This document shows, in pieces, positions 7,793-16,313 of a DNA stretch of 54,266 nucleotides. The translations under genes were made by a program, and so were the position numbers. A model generated the notes under the pieces. That model was not told the origin of the DNA and did not search any database. It was given only the letters and a program-made list of their open reading frames with translations. Source of the DNA: Alphaproteobacteria bacterium (GTDB lineage: Bacteria > Pseudomonadota > Alphaproteobacteria > Rickettsiales > VGDC01); contig JAKUPQ010000007.1 of assembly GCA_022450665.1 (NCBI GenBank), positions 1-54,266 of the forward strand, given 5' to 3'. Every line of letters begins with the position of its first letter. Positions within the stretch are counted from its first letter, which is position 1.

Positions 7793-10201
7793 ATGGAATT
7801 AAGCTTTAAAAAAAATAAGGAGTCCGAAGACTTAGTTGCAATGCGCGACATCGCGGACGATGTTATTGAATCCGACTTTATACCCTATGCATGCCATTAT
7901 GATGCTGATACTATCCTGACGAAAAATGGCGAACTCCTCCAAACATTAAAAATTGTAGGATTTTCTTTCGAGGCCATTGAAAGTGAAGGTGCGGATTTGC
8001 GCGAAACGATCCGCCGCGCTATTGGTCAAGGGCTTGACAGCAATAATTTTGCTGTGTGGTTTCACACAATTCGCCGGCGTAAAAATCTTAATCCTGGGGG
8101 TAAATACAAAGAGATTTTTCCGAAATATGTACATGACACGTGGAACAAGCGTCATGACTGGGAACATAAATATATCAATGAGCTATTTATTACGATAGTG
8201 CGTGATGGGGAAACCAGTAAACTCAACACTATTCCTCGCTTCACTCGCGCCATCTTTACAGCACGTGATGTGAATGCCCGCGAGAACTATTTATTAGAAA
8301 TGCACGCTGAGCTGAACATTGCCACCGCTAAAATGTTAGATTACCTTAAGGTGTATGGCGCACATAAGCTCACAACAGAAAAACGTAATGGCAAATATTA
8401 CTCTGAGCCATTGCGGTTTTTAGGGAAAATTCTCAAACTCACCGAAGAAGACACCCCTTTGCAGGATATGGATTTATCCGATCAACTTGCTACCCATGAT
8501 GTGACATTCGGTTTTGACGCTATGGAAGTGCGATCCCCAGAGGGAACTCGCCGCTTTGGTGCCATGCTAACAATCAAAGAGTATCGCGAACTTTCTTTGG
8601 CTGCTATCGACGAGTTTCTTCAATTGCCGGAAGAATTTATCATCACCCAAAGCATGGATTTTATACATCATACGAAAGCCTATAAAGCTTTTAAATTCCA
8701 GCATTATATTGCAGGAATTAGTGATGATGAATATTTATCGCGCATTTCTGGTCTGCAAGATATTATTGATAGCGATCATGGCCAAGCTACGGATTACAGC
8801 GAGCAGCAGCTCACCATTTTTCTTGTCGCTGATGATGTGAAGCACCTAAACCGCTACATTGAACGCACCATTGATGCACTCAATTCGTTAGGCATCGTAG
8901 CAATGCGGGAAGATTTACAACTTGAAGAATCCTATTGGGCGCAACTCCCCGGAAATTTCCCTTTCTTAAAGCGTTTGAAGCCAATAAACTCCAAGCGTAT
9001 CGGTGGATTTGCCAATTTATCTAACTATCCCGCCGGCAAAATTGATCATAACCATTGGGGGCCAGCGGTCACAGTTTTTAACACCGCCTCTCAAACGCCA
9101 TATTTTTTCAATTTTCACATTAACAATGTTGGTCACACTACAATTATCGGTCCATATGGGGCGGGCAAGACCGTATTAATGAATTTCTTGGTGAGTGAGG
9201 CCCGTAAGTTTAATAACAAGCTGTTCTTTTTTGATCAGAATCATGGTTCAGAAATCTTCCTGCGCTCACTTTCGGGAAAATACTCTAATTTTGCACCCGG
9301 CAAGTCGGATGTTGCAATGAACCCATTTCAATTTCCTGACTCCCCTGCCAACCGCAACTTTTTAATCTTGTGGGCAGAGTCTTTAGTTTGCGGTGCAAGT
9401 GGCTTACAACTAAATGATAATCAGGATAAGGCGCTGGAAAATGCAGTGGCGCAAATTTTTAGTCGCTCACAAGAAAAACGTACTTTGCGCGAATTCGCAG
9501 AAATACTTAAATCTATCGATCCAATGCTTGGTAAGCGTCTTGCACCTTGGCATAGCGGTGGCTCACACTCCGGCTTATTCGATCATGCGACCGATAACCT
9601 AAATTTTTCGGGTTTAGTGCACGGGTTTGAAATGGCTGATCTGGTGAAAGATCGTCACAGTATTGCCCCCACAATGCTGTATTTAATACAGCGCATTATG
9701 GCCGAATTAGACGGCACTCCAACCATCATCGTTCTGGATGAGGCATGGGGGTTAATGGATAACTCATTCTTCGCTCCAAGGCTTCATGGCTGGCTCGAGG
9801 CTTTAACCCAGCATAACGCAATGGCCATTTTTGCTACTGAAAGTATCGAGGATGTATCGCAAAGCGCACTTAGTAAGGCGGTTTTTGCGGATATGGCCAC
9901 GCAGATATATTTGCCAAATCCCATGCCTAGCTCGGCGTATCAAACCGTGTTTGGTCTTAATCCTATAGAATTTGGTTTTTTAGAGTTGATGGATTCTGAT
10001 AAAAGGCACTTCTTGCTCAAAAAAGGAGACGAGGCCATCGTTGCTTCGCTAAGCCTTGAAGGTATGAATAATGTTCTTAATGTGCTGTCTGGCACACCGC
10101 AAGGACTAGAGGTTATGCGCAAAGCCATCAAAGAAAAGGGCGCCAACCCTACCGCATGGGTTCCGTGGTTTATGGAAAGGATGAACGAGGTCAATGGCTA
10201 G
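7793..10201 (+). CDS. virB4: VirB4 T4SS ATPase
   Basis: This is an 802-aa VirB4/TrbE-type AAA+ ATPase that powers substrate transfer and pilus assembly at the inner membrane. Walker A is GPYGAGKT (residues 453-460) and Walker B is IIVLDEAW (about residues 645-652). The N-terminus (FIPYACHYDADTILTKNGELLQ region) resembles Rickettsiales-type VirB4. No VirB3-like membrane segment is fused to the N-terminus. Length and C-terminal RecA-like lobe are complete. The stop overlaps the next start by 8 bp (ATGGCTAG), tying it to virB6. Confidence 0.95.
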   Translation: MELSFKKNKESEDLVAMRDIADDVIESDFIPYACHYDADTILTKNGELLQTLKIVGFSFEAIESEGADLRETIRRAIGQGLDSNNFAVWFHTIRRRKNLNPGGKYKEIFPKYVHDTWNKRHDWEHKYINELFITIVRDGETSKLNTIPRFTRAIFTARDVNARENYLLEMHAELNIATAKMLDYLKVYGAHKLTTEKRNGKYYSEPLRFLGKILKLTEEDTPLQDMDLSDQLATHDVTFGFDAMEVRSPEGTRRFGAMLTIKEYRELSLAAIDEFLQLPEEFIITQSMDFIHHTKAYKAFKFQHYIAGISDDEYLSRISGLQDIIDSDHGQATDYSEQQLTIFLVADDVKHLNRYIERTIDALNSLGIVAMREDLQLEESYWAQLPGNFPFLKRLKPINSKRIGGFANLSNYPAGKIDHNHWGPAVTVFNTASQTPYFFNFHINNVGHTTIIGPYGAGKTVLMNFLVSEARKFNNKLFFFDQNHGSEIFLRSLSGKYSNFAPGKSDVAMNPFQFPDSPANRNFLILWAESLVCGASGLQLNDNQDKALENAVAQIFSRSQEKRTLREFAEILKSIDPMLGKRLAPWHSGGSHSGLFDHATDNLNFSGLVHGFEMADLVKDRHSIAPTMLYLIQRIMAELDGTPTIIVLDEAWGLMDNSFFAPRLHGWLEALTQHNAMAIFATESIEDVSQSALSKAVFADMATQIYLPNPMPSSAYQTVFGLNPIEFGFLELMDSDKRHFLLKKGDEAIVASLSLEGMNNVLNVLSGTPQGLEVMRKAIKEKGANPTAWVPWFMERMNEVNG

Positions 10202-12233
10202 CAATCCTTTGCAAGCACAGGCTACACATCATGCCAAATGTAATGTTACATTGGCACTCATTGCTTTTATTGTTTTTTTTATTGCCGCCTTTTTCGATTC
10301 CCCTGCTTTTGCAAGTTATCAGTATGATGACCCTGGTTACGAATATGGCGTAGGTTGGGATGCAGACACGGGCACCGGAAGCGGCGCCGTCACTACCGAA
10401 GGCGTTACCGACCTTGAGGTAACCGCCGACTTCGGCTGTAATGCCGACGGCAGCACCAATGGCGTGTTATTCATGAATCCGCAATGTGATGCCAGCCGTG
10501 GTGCATTTGGGGTTTTTGCAAATGTTGTATGTCGCGTAGAAAATATTTTTGGCGCCATTCTGGGCTTAGTATATTGCTCTGTTAGTAATGCTATCTTAGA
10601 TCCGCTGCTTGCATTATTCACTCTGTATGTAACGCTCTATGGTGCATTAGTGATATTGGGCATGGTGCCACATAAATTCTCTGAAGCTATGGTGCGGGTG
10701 GCTAAGATTGGCGCGGTAGCCGCCGTCGCGCTTAACGCCGATGTGGCTATTGGTGTAGGCTACACATTCTTTATATCGTTAACTCAGCAGTTTATATCTA
10801 TTGTATTCGATATTTTCACGCCCGATTATATTGAGGCAAATTCCGCATTGGCCGATATGATCCAAGCTGGCTACCAAGCCAGCCCCACAAACCCCGATGA
10901 ATCCGCACGGCTGTATATTGGCAATGACTGGATGCAGAATCTAGATTACACCACTCACCGAATTATTGGCTTTTTCATGAATGGCGGCGTGGGCTTTACC
11001 ACCGTAATGGTAATGCTGTTTTTATTCGCACCGCCATTGTTTTTCCTTATTGTATACTTGATATTTGCCATTTTAAAGGCGTTTGCCACTGCCATTGTAG
11101 GCTATCTTAAGGCATAGCTGGGCATTACGTTCTTATTCACACTTGCAACGCTATTTGTCAGCTTTGCCCTCTTCCGTGCAACCTCTGGCTGGTTCGAGGC
11201 TTGGCTCAGGCACCTCTTTTGCTATGCTCTGCAAATCATGATCGTATTTATGTATCTTATGATGATGGTTATGCTGGATATTGTTGGTTTCTTTCAGCAA
11301 GTTGGCACCATGGTGCGCTCTTATGGAGAAGTGTATTTCTTTGGCTGGCTGATTTTCCCAAAAACCATATTTACGCTATGCCGTCCAGAGCGATCTGGCC
11401 CAGAAGGTATGTCTGGGGATCTGCTATATTTTTTAAATACCATAGATGGTACGCCGGGCAATCAGCCGGGTAATCAATATGAAGGCTTTCCGCGCTGTAT
11501 TGAAGAGTACGACCTTGCGGCGATTTTGCAAGGAACGGCAAGTAAATACCCAGCAAATCTGGATCAAGGTCAAATGGAAATATTGCGCGATGCTATGGAT
11601 GCCGTAAGCGCGGACCCTACTATATTGCTACCTGGCGAAGATTTCTTACGTGGGCATGAAGCCGTTGCTGCCATCGTGGAAAAAGCTAACAATGATTTGA
11701 TTTTACCGTTTACCGAGATGATTACTACTACCGATTTAATATTTTTCCTCATGGTGCGCTTTATAGTTTTAATCGCACTTACATTCTTGCTGGAGCAGTT
11801 CATGCGCAAAATTCCGCATACTGCAGCCAGACTGGCAGGTGTTAATTATGCAGGACGCTTGGCGGGTGGCGAAGTTGGTCCACAAGACATGCCTGGTGCG
11901 CAGAAAGGCGATGCGTTTGACGGCGTAAATGTTGGCCTAGCCAGATTCAGAAAAACAGCGTTTGGCGAAGGGAATTATCCGCGTGGGTTTATTCGCAGCG
12001 CCCCCCGCCGCTTTAGAGATGGCGTTGTCGCAGGTGTTACCGGCGGCATGAAACACAACGTAAGCAAGACTATAAGAGACAGTGGCGACTTGGGCATTAA
12101 CAGAAATATGCGCATGGAAACCAAACGCGATGCAAATTATATGGAACAAGTGCGGATGGGAAATATTCGACCCAATAGTTTAGATGCAAAACAAACCGGA
12201 AGAACTACGCGTAAAGGCAGTGACAGGCGCTAA
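10194..12233 (+). pseudogene. virB6: VirB6-like T4SS channel protein, interrupted by in-frame TAG
   Basis: The frame codes for a polytopic VirB6/TrbL inner-membrane protein. Reading frame 10194-11117 (307 aa) ends at a TAG (11115-11117), but the same frame then stays open without another stop to 12233, giving 679 codons in all before the final stop if the TAG is read. Sequence flanking the stop (IVGYLKA, stop, LGITFLFTLATLF) is continuous membrane protein, and the stretch after it matches the conserved VirB6 core (SGWFEAWLRHLFCYALQ). A TGG-to-TAG change is the simplest history. The first methionine after the stop (11238) has no ribosome binding site and would miss this core. Neighbouring vir genes are intact, so the lesion is recent, an assembly error, or suppressed. 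Family certain, status uncertain. Confidence 0.8.
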
Positions 12234-12399
12234 GGTATACAGAATGTCGTATGTTTTAAATAAACTTCGCGTATCCAATTTCTTGTATAAATAGAACAAA
12301 CCTGTGCAATGGTGTGATTTAAGATTGATATTTGCGGCTATATTAGGTATTTCCTAATAGGTACTGATGTAAACTTTATTAATTATGGCATAAAAATTA
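12234..12399 (+). other. Spacer between virB6 and virB8
   Basis: This 166-bp AT-rich gap is the longest between T4SS genes after virB4. No open frame for VirB7 or another small component was found. A promoter for virB8-virD4 may lie here, but no convincing -35/-10 pair stands out. Confidence 0.3.
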
Positions 12400-13086
12400 G
12401 TGGCAACTTCTGATAAATTCTCAAAAGACTCTGGCAGCCAAACAAAGAATTGGTATCGTGACCGCTATGAAGCCGTTATCACCCAACGTAACTTCTTAGG
12501 TGTTATTGCTATCTCCAGCTTGTTTTTGGCTTTGATTGCAGGCTTTATTATTCTTTACATGTTGCCGCAAAAAACTGTTATGCCGTTTCTTATCCAAGTG
12601 GATGAAAAATCGGGCTACACTACTATTATTGAGCAAGATAGCTTAGAGAGCATCTCTGCCGACGAGTCTTTACGCCGTTATTTTGTTATCAAATTCATTG
12701 CCGCACGTGAAAGCTACGATGCTACCGATCTTAAAGAAAGCAGCGATATAGTGCGTCTGCTGGCAGAGCGGAGTATTTTCCGCCGCTATTGGAACGAAAA
12801 TATCAACCCATCCAATAAAGAAAGCCTCTACTCTTCTTTAGGCGCTGACTGGGTGCGGCAAGTGGAGATAAAATCTGTGCAGTTTTTGGATGCAAATCGT
12901 GCACAAATACGATTATCTACAATTACACAGAACAAAAAGTCATCTAAAGAGCCGATTATAGAGCACTATATAGCTTTGATAAAATTCCAGTTCACAAATT
13001 TAGAATTGAAATTTAATGAGATGGCAGTCAACCCACTTGGCTTTCAGGTGTTAGAATATCGCTTAGATAAGGATTCATTCCTCTAA
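12400..13086 (+). CDS. virB8: VirB8 T4SS assembly protein
   Basis: This 228-aa VirB8-family bitopic inner-membrane protein has a short cytoplasmic N-terminus, one membrane helix at about residues 32-55, and a periplasmic NTF2-like domain. Visible family features are NWYRDRYEAV before the helix, MPFLIQVDEKSGYTT after it, and the FYI-region equivalent RRYFVIKFIAARESYD. It begins with GTG and no clear Shine-Dalgarno; the N-terminal alignment supports this start. It nucleates assembly with VirB6, VirB9 and VirB10. About 156 bp separate it from virB9, with no gene for a VirB7 lipoprotein seen there. Confidence 0.9.
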   Translation: MATSDKFSKDSGSQTKNWYRDRYEAVITQRNFLGVIAISSLFLALIAGFIILYMLPQKTVMPFLIQVDEKSGYTTIIEQDSLESISADESLRRYFVIKFIAARESYDATDLKESSDIVRLLAERSIFRRYWNENINPSNKESLYSSLGADWVRQVEIKSVQFLDANRAQIRLSTITQNKKSSKEPIIEHYIALIKFQFTNLELKFNEMAVNPLGFQVLEYRLDKDSFL

Positions 13087-13245
13087 TCTCAGGTCACTGT
13101 GGGTTACAAAGGAATATGGCTATGTAATTGATTTCATTTCTTGCGGATGTGTTAACGCAATACTTGCAAACTGCCCTAGGATGGAATATGGATAAAAGAC
13201 TGACTTTTAGAACGTTAAACTCGAGTAATCATAAATAGGTGCGTG

Positions 13246-13983
13246 ATGAAGTTTCTCCCCGCTATGCTAGCCGGCGCAATAATTACCAGCACAGGGTTTT
13301 CTCCTGCTATTGCTGCTGATATCTCTCAACCGGTAGTTTCAGACAGCCGCGTCAAAACTTTTGTGTATAATGAAAACGAGGTATACACAATTTTAACGCA
13401 GTACGGCTATCAAACGAATATCGAGTTCGGCCGCGGGGAAGAAGTGCAAACCATCTCTGTCGGAGACCGCGTTTCCTGGCAGATCATTCCAGCGGGGCGG
13501 CGTTTATTTATCCAGACATTGAATGATGAAGCACAAACCAACCTTACTGTAGTTACCGACCGTCGGTCTTATCAGTTTGATCTGGTTTCTACCGCACATC
13601 GTAAAGGCAATGAAGACCGCTTGGTTTATGTAGCACGCTTCTATTATCCCGATGAGGACTGGGATCAGCCTGAATCTGTACAGGCAGCGCCAGATCTTAT
13701 TCAGCCTGTTTCAGAAACGCAGTATAATTTCAATTATACTTACGCAGGATTAGATATGGTGGCGCCCGTAAAGATTTTCGATGACGGTGCATCTACTTAC
13801 TTTCAATTCCCCGCAGGGCAATCGCCTCGCATTGCAAAAGTGACGCCAACCGGGCAGGAAATTCCCGTTCAGGCATCCATGCAGGGGGGATATCTCGTAG
13901 TGCCCGGTATCGCAGGCAAATATGCAGTGCATAATGGGAATGAAATTGTTTGTGTATTTAACGAGCAACTTCGTGGACGTTAA
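13246..13983 (+). CDS. virB9: VirB9 outer-membrane complex protein
   Basis: This 245-aa VirB9/TrbG-family periplasmic component forms the outer-membrane core with VirB10. A signal peptide ends near AIAA (residue 24). The N-terminal domain shows the typical VYNENEVYTILTQYGYQT and VSWQIIPAGRRLFI segments, and the C-terminal beta domain includes TYFQFPAGQSP. The ATG at 13246 is chosen over the GTG one codon upstream because AGGT lies 5 bases before it. No VirB7 lipoprotein, which often caps VirB9 in Agrobacterium-type systems, is encoded nearby. Confidence 0.92.
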   Translation: MKFLPAMLAGAIITSTGFSPAIAADISQPVVSDSRVKTFVYNENEVYTILTQYGYQTNIEFGRGEEVQTISVGDRVSWQIIPAGRRLFIQTLNDEAQTNLTVVTDRRSYQFDLVSTAHRKGNEDRLVYVARFYYPDEDWDQPESVQAAPDLIQPVSETQYNFNYTYAGLDMVAPVKIFDDGASTYFQFPAGQSPRIAKVTPTGQEIPVQASMQGGYLVVPGIAGKYAVHNGNEIVCVFNEQLRGR

Positions 13984-14008
13984 CGAATAAAAGCGTGTAT
14001 GGCAGGAT

Positions 14009-15262
14009 ATGGCAGATAATCAAAACCCAAACGATCCTAATGATCCACTGTATGGTGCTGAAATGCCTCAGCAGAATATGGACTATGGTATGCCGCCTGG
14101 TGGCATACCGCAAGATGATGAAGTGGAAATGGATTCTGGCATGCCTTCAGTGGCAGCGGCTCCCGGACGTGTGCTGGTAGTCATTATCGGCGGTGTGCTT
14201 ATTGTCGGTATTGCATTATATGCTCTATTTAGTGGCGACGACGAAGGCGCTAAAAGTGGTAACGAAGGCGATTCTATCATGAATGCCAGAAATAACACTC
14301 CTTCAGGCGCTATGCGTACGCCTTCTGCCCCACAAGTACCGCTACCTCCTGCGCCTACACCTGTTTTAGAGGCGCCACCCACACCCCCTGCCCCTATTCC
14401 ACCACCACCTGTACCACAGGTGAACAAGGTTGATCCTACCCAGCTCTCCAAAGTTGAGCAAGAACGTCGTGGTTCATCTATGTTGGTACATAGCGGCAAT
14501 GCAAGAGCCGTGGGTAATGCAGCACGTGGCGATAAAGGTTTCCCGGGTTCTGATCCTAACCTCGTGTTTACACGTGAATATCTTTCAAGCACGAATGCCG
14601 ATCAATCGGTAGCCACACTGATGGGCAATATGAATTATATCGTAGCTCAGGGTAAAGTGATTGATGCGGTGCTTGAAACCGCAATCAATACAGACTTACC
14701 AGGTCCTTTGCGTGCTATCGTTAGCCACGATATTTACGCCGAATCTGGCCGTCAGGTAATGATTCCAAAAGGTTCACGCCTTATTGGTAGCTATAATTCC
14801 AGCGTGGATCGGGGACAAACCCGTGTATACGTCATATGGGCACGAGTAATTCGCCCCGATGGCATTGATATCCAAGTTGATTCTCCAGGGGTGGATTCAC
14901 TGGGACGTGCTGGCGTGGGAGGATATGTAGATAATAAATATTTCGAGATGTTCGCCGCTTCTATACTTACCAGTTCAGTTTCAGTGGGCTTAGGCTTATT
15001 TGCTGATTCCATGCTGGATGATCGTGGCACCAGCCAAACCAGCACATCTGATGGCACAACTACTAGTAGTGGCTCGGCGGGTTCACAAGCAGTGCTTCAG
15101 GGTATTGGTGATTTTTCTGATACTTCCGAAGAAATTTTGCGTGGAATTCTTGAGCAGCAACCCACCATCACGGTTGACCAAGGAACGCGGATTAAGGTCT
15201 TTGTGAATCGCGACCTGATTATGCCACCTGCGGTGCTGGATCAAGCTCGCTTCATCCAGTAG
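14009..15262 (+). CDS. virB10: VirB10 T4SS scaffold protein
   Basis: This 417-aa VirB10/TrbI protein spans both membranes. Order of parts: acidic cytoplasmic N-terminus (about 1-50), membrane helix VLVVIIGGVLIVGIALYAL (about residues 55-73), a proline-rich stretch rigid enough to cross the periplasm (about residues 108-145), then the beta-barrel TrbI domain (IPKGSRLIGSY, VIWARVIRPDGI, and the final VFVNRDLIMPP). The antenna region with LLTSSVS-like hydrophobics is present (AASILTSSVSVGLGLF). It is normally the energy-sensing link between the ATPases and the outer pore. It ends in TAG, showing that TAG is an ordinary stop in this genome. Confidence 0.94.
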   Translation: MADNQNPNDPNDPLYGAEMPQQNMDYGMPPGGIPQDDEVEMDSGMPSVAAAPGRVLVVIIGGVLIVGIALYALFSGDDEGAKSGNEGDSIMNARNNTPSGAMRTPSAPQVPLPPAPTPVLEAPPTPPAPIPPPPVPQVNKVDPTQLSKVEQERRGSSMLVHSGNARAVGNAARGDKGFPGSDPNLVFTREYLSSTNADQSVATLMGNMNYIVAQGKVIDAVLETAINTDLPGPLRAIVSHDIYAESGRQVMIPKGSRLIGSYNSSVDRGQTRVYVIWARVIRPDGIDIQVDSPGVDSLGRAGVGGYVDNKYFEMFAASILTSSVSVGLGLFADSMLDDRGTSQTSTSDGTTTSSGSAGSQAVLQGIGDFSDTSEEILRGILEQQPTITVDQGTRIKVFVNRDLIMPPAVLDQARFIQ

Positions 15263-15277
15263 CGGAGTAATGGCGTT

Positions 15278-16267
15278 ATGAGTCTAGCCGCATTAGACAC
15301 CTATCTTGCCCCTCTCAAGCGTTATTTTGCGCAGGAGGGTGTGAGTGAGATTTCGATCAACCGCCCAAAAGAGCTATGGATCGAAGTATTTGGTGACATG
15401 TACCGCGATGATATACCTGAGTTTGATATTGATCACCTCAAAGCTCTGGCTCGACTCATTGCGCAATCTACTTCGCAAAACGTAAGTGAAGAAAACCCCT
15501 TACTTTCGGCCTCTTTACCGGATGGTTATCGTATTCAGATTGTATTTCCTCCTGCGTGTGAAATTGGCACTATTGCCATGTCTATACGTAAACAAACCAT
15601 TGTAGATTTTGATTTGGATAAATATGAAGCCTTGGGGGCGTTTCAAGCGACAGCAGTACGCCACGAAGAAGATAAACTAGATGCAAAACTGCGTGAGCTT
15701 CTCGACGCAGGGGCGGTAAAAGAGTTTATTAAGCAGGCCGTTAAAGGCAAAAAAAACATCATTATTAGCGGTGGTACCTCTACGGGTAAAACCACTTTTA
15801 TGAATGCAGCACTCAAAGAAATTCCTTTGCATGAGCGCATTATAACCTGCGAAGATGCCCGCGAGATTGATATTAAGCAGATACCTAACCGTGTGCATTT
15901 ATTATCGTCTAAAGGCGGTCAAGGGCGCTCAAATGTAACCACTCAGGATCTAATCGAATCGTGCCTGCGTTTGCGCCCCGACCGTATTATTGTGGGTGAG
16001 CTTCGCGGTAAAGAAGCATTCAGTTATTTACGCGCTGTCAATACCGGACACCCAGGTTCTGTATCCACCCTCCACGCTGATTCGCCCAACCTGGCCATGG
16101 AGCAGCTGATTTTGATGGTAATGCAAGCCGGGCTTGGTATTACCCGCGAGCAAATTAAACAATATGTCGAAAACGTAATTGATGTCATTATTCAGCTCAA
16201 ACGTGGTGACAAAGGAAAGCGCTTCGTGTCTGAAGTTTACTTCAGGCCGCCTTCCGGCTTGGTTTAA
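15278..16267 (+). CDS. virB11: VirB11 hexameric T4SS ATPase
   Basis: This 329-aa secretion ATPase of the VirB11/PulE family has an N-terminal domain opening LAPLKRYFAQEGVSEISINRP, shortened here as the family's Y-hydrophobic/ISINRP signature. Walker A GGTSTGKT is at residues 165-172, the Asp box is around ITCEDAREI, and Walker B/His box are in the LRPDRIIVGELRG and GHPGSVSTLHAD segments. All catalytic elements look intact. It starts 15 bp after virB10 and switches VirB4 between pilus building and substrate transfer in characterised systems. Confidence 0.95.
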   Translation: MSLAALDTYLAPLKRYFAQEGVSEISINRPKELWIEVFGDMYRDDIPEFDIDHLKALARLIAQSTSQNVSEENPLLSASLPDGYRIQIVFPPACEIGTIAMSIRKQTIVDFDLDKYEALGAFQATAVRHEEDKLDAKLRELLDAGAVKEFIKQAVKGKKNIIISGGTSTGKTTFMNAALKEIPLHERIITCEDAREIDIKQIPNRVHLLSSKGGQGRSNVTTQDLIESCLRLRPDRIIVGELRGKEAFSYLRAVNTGHPGSVSTLHADSPNLAMEQLILMVMQAGLGITREQIKQYVENVIDVIIQLKRGDKGKRFVSEVYFRPPSGLV

Positions 16268-16313
16268 GAGCAATTGCCCTTGTCACCCATACTAACTCGG
16301 CTATACTGACGCT

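Noticed and set aside
11115-11117. Genetic code change with TAG as a sense codon
   Set aside because: virB4, virB10 and virD4 all end in TAG at the expected place, so TAG is a normal stop here.
11238-12233. A separate membrane protein gene starting at the ATG at 11238
   Set aside because: It is in the same frame as the upstream VirB6 half, has no ribosome binding site, and the open frame extends upstream to the TAG with VirB6-like sequence, so it is the second half of one gene.
13087-13245. A virB7 lipoprotein gene between virB8 and virB9
   Set aside because: The only frames there are under 20 codons and none has a lipobox.
14083-14592. Long minus-strand frame inside virB10
   Set aside because: It is the antisense shadow of the proline-rich region; Gly-rich composition, no ribosome binding site.
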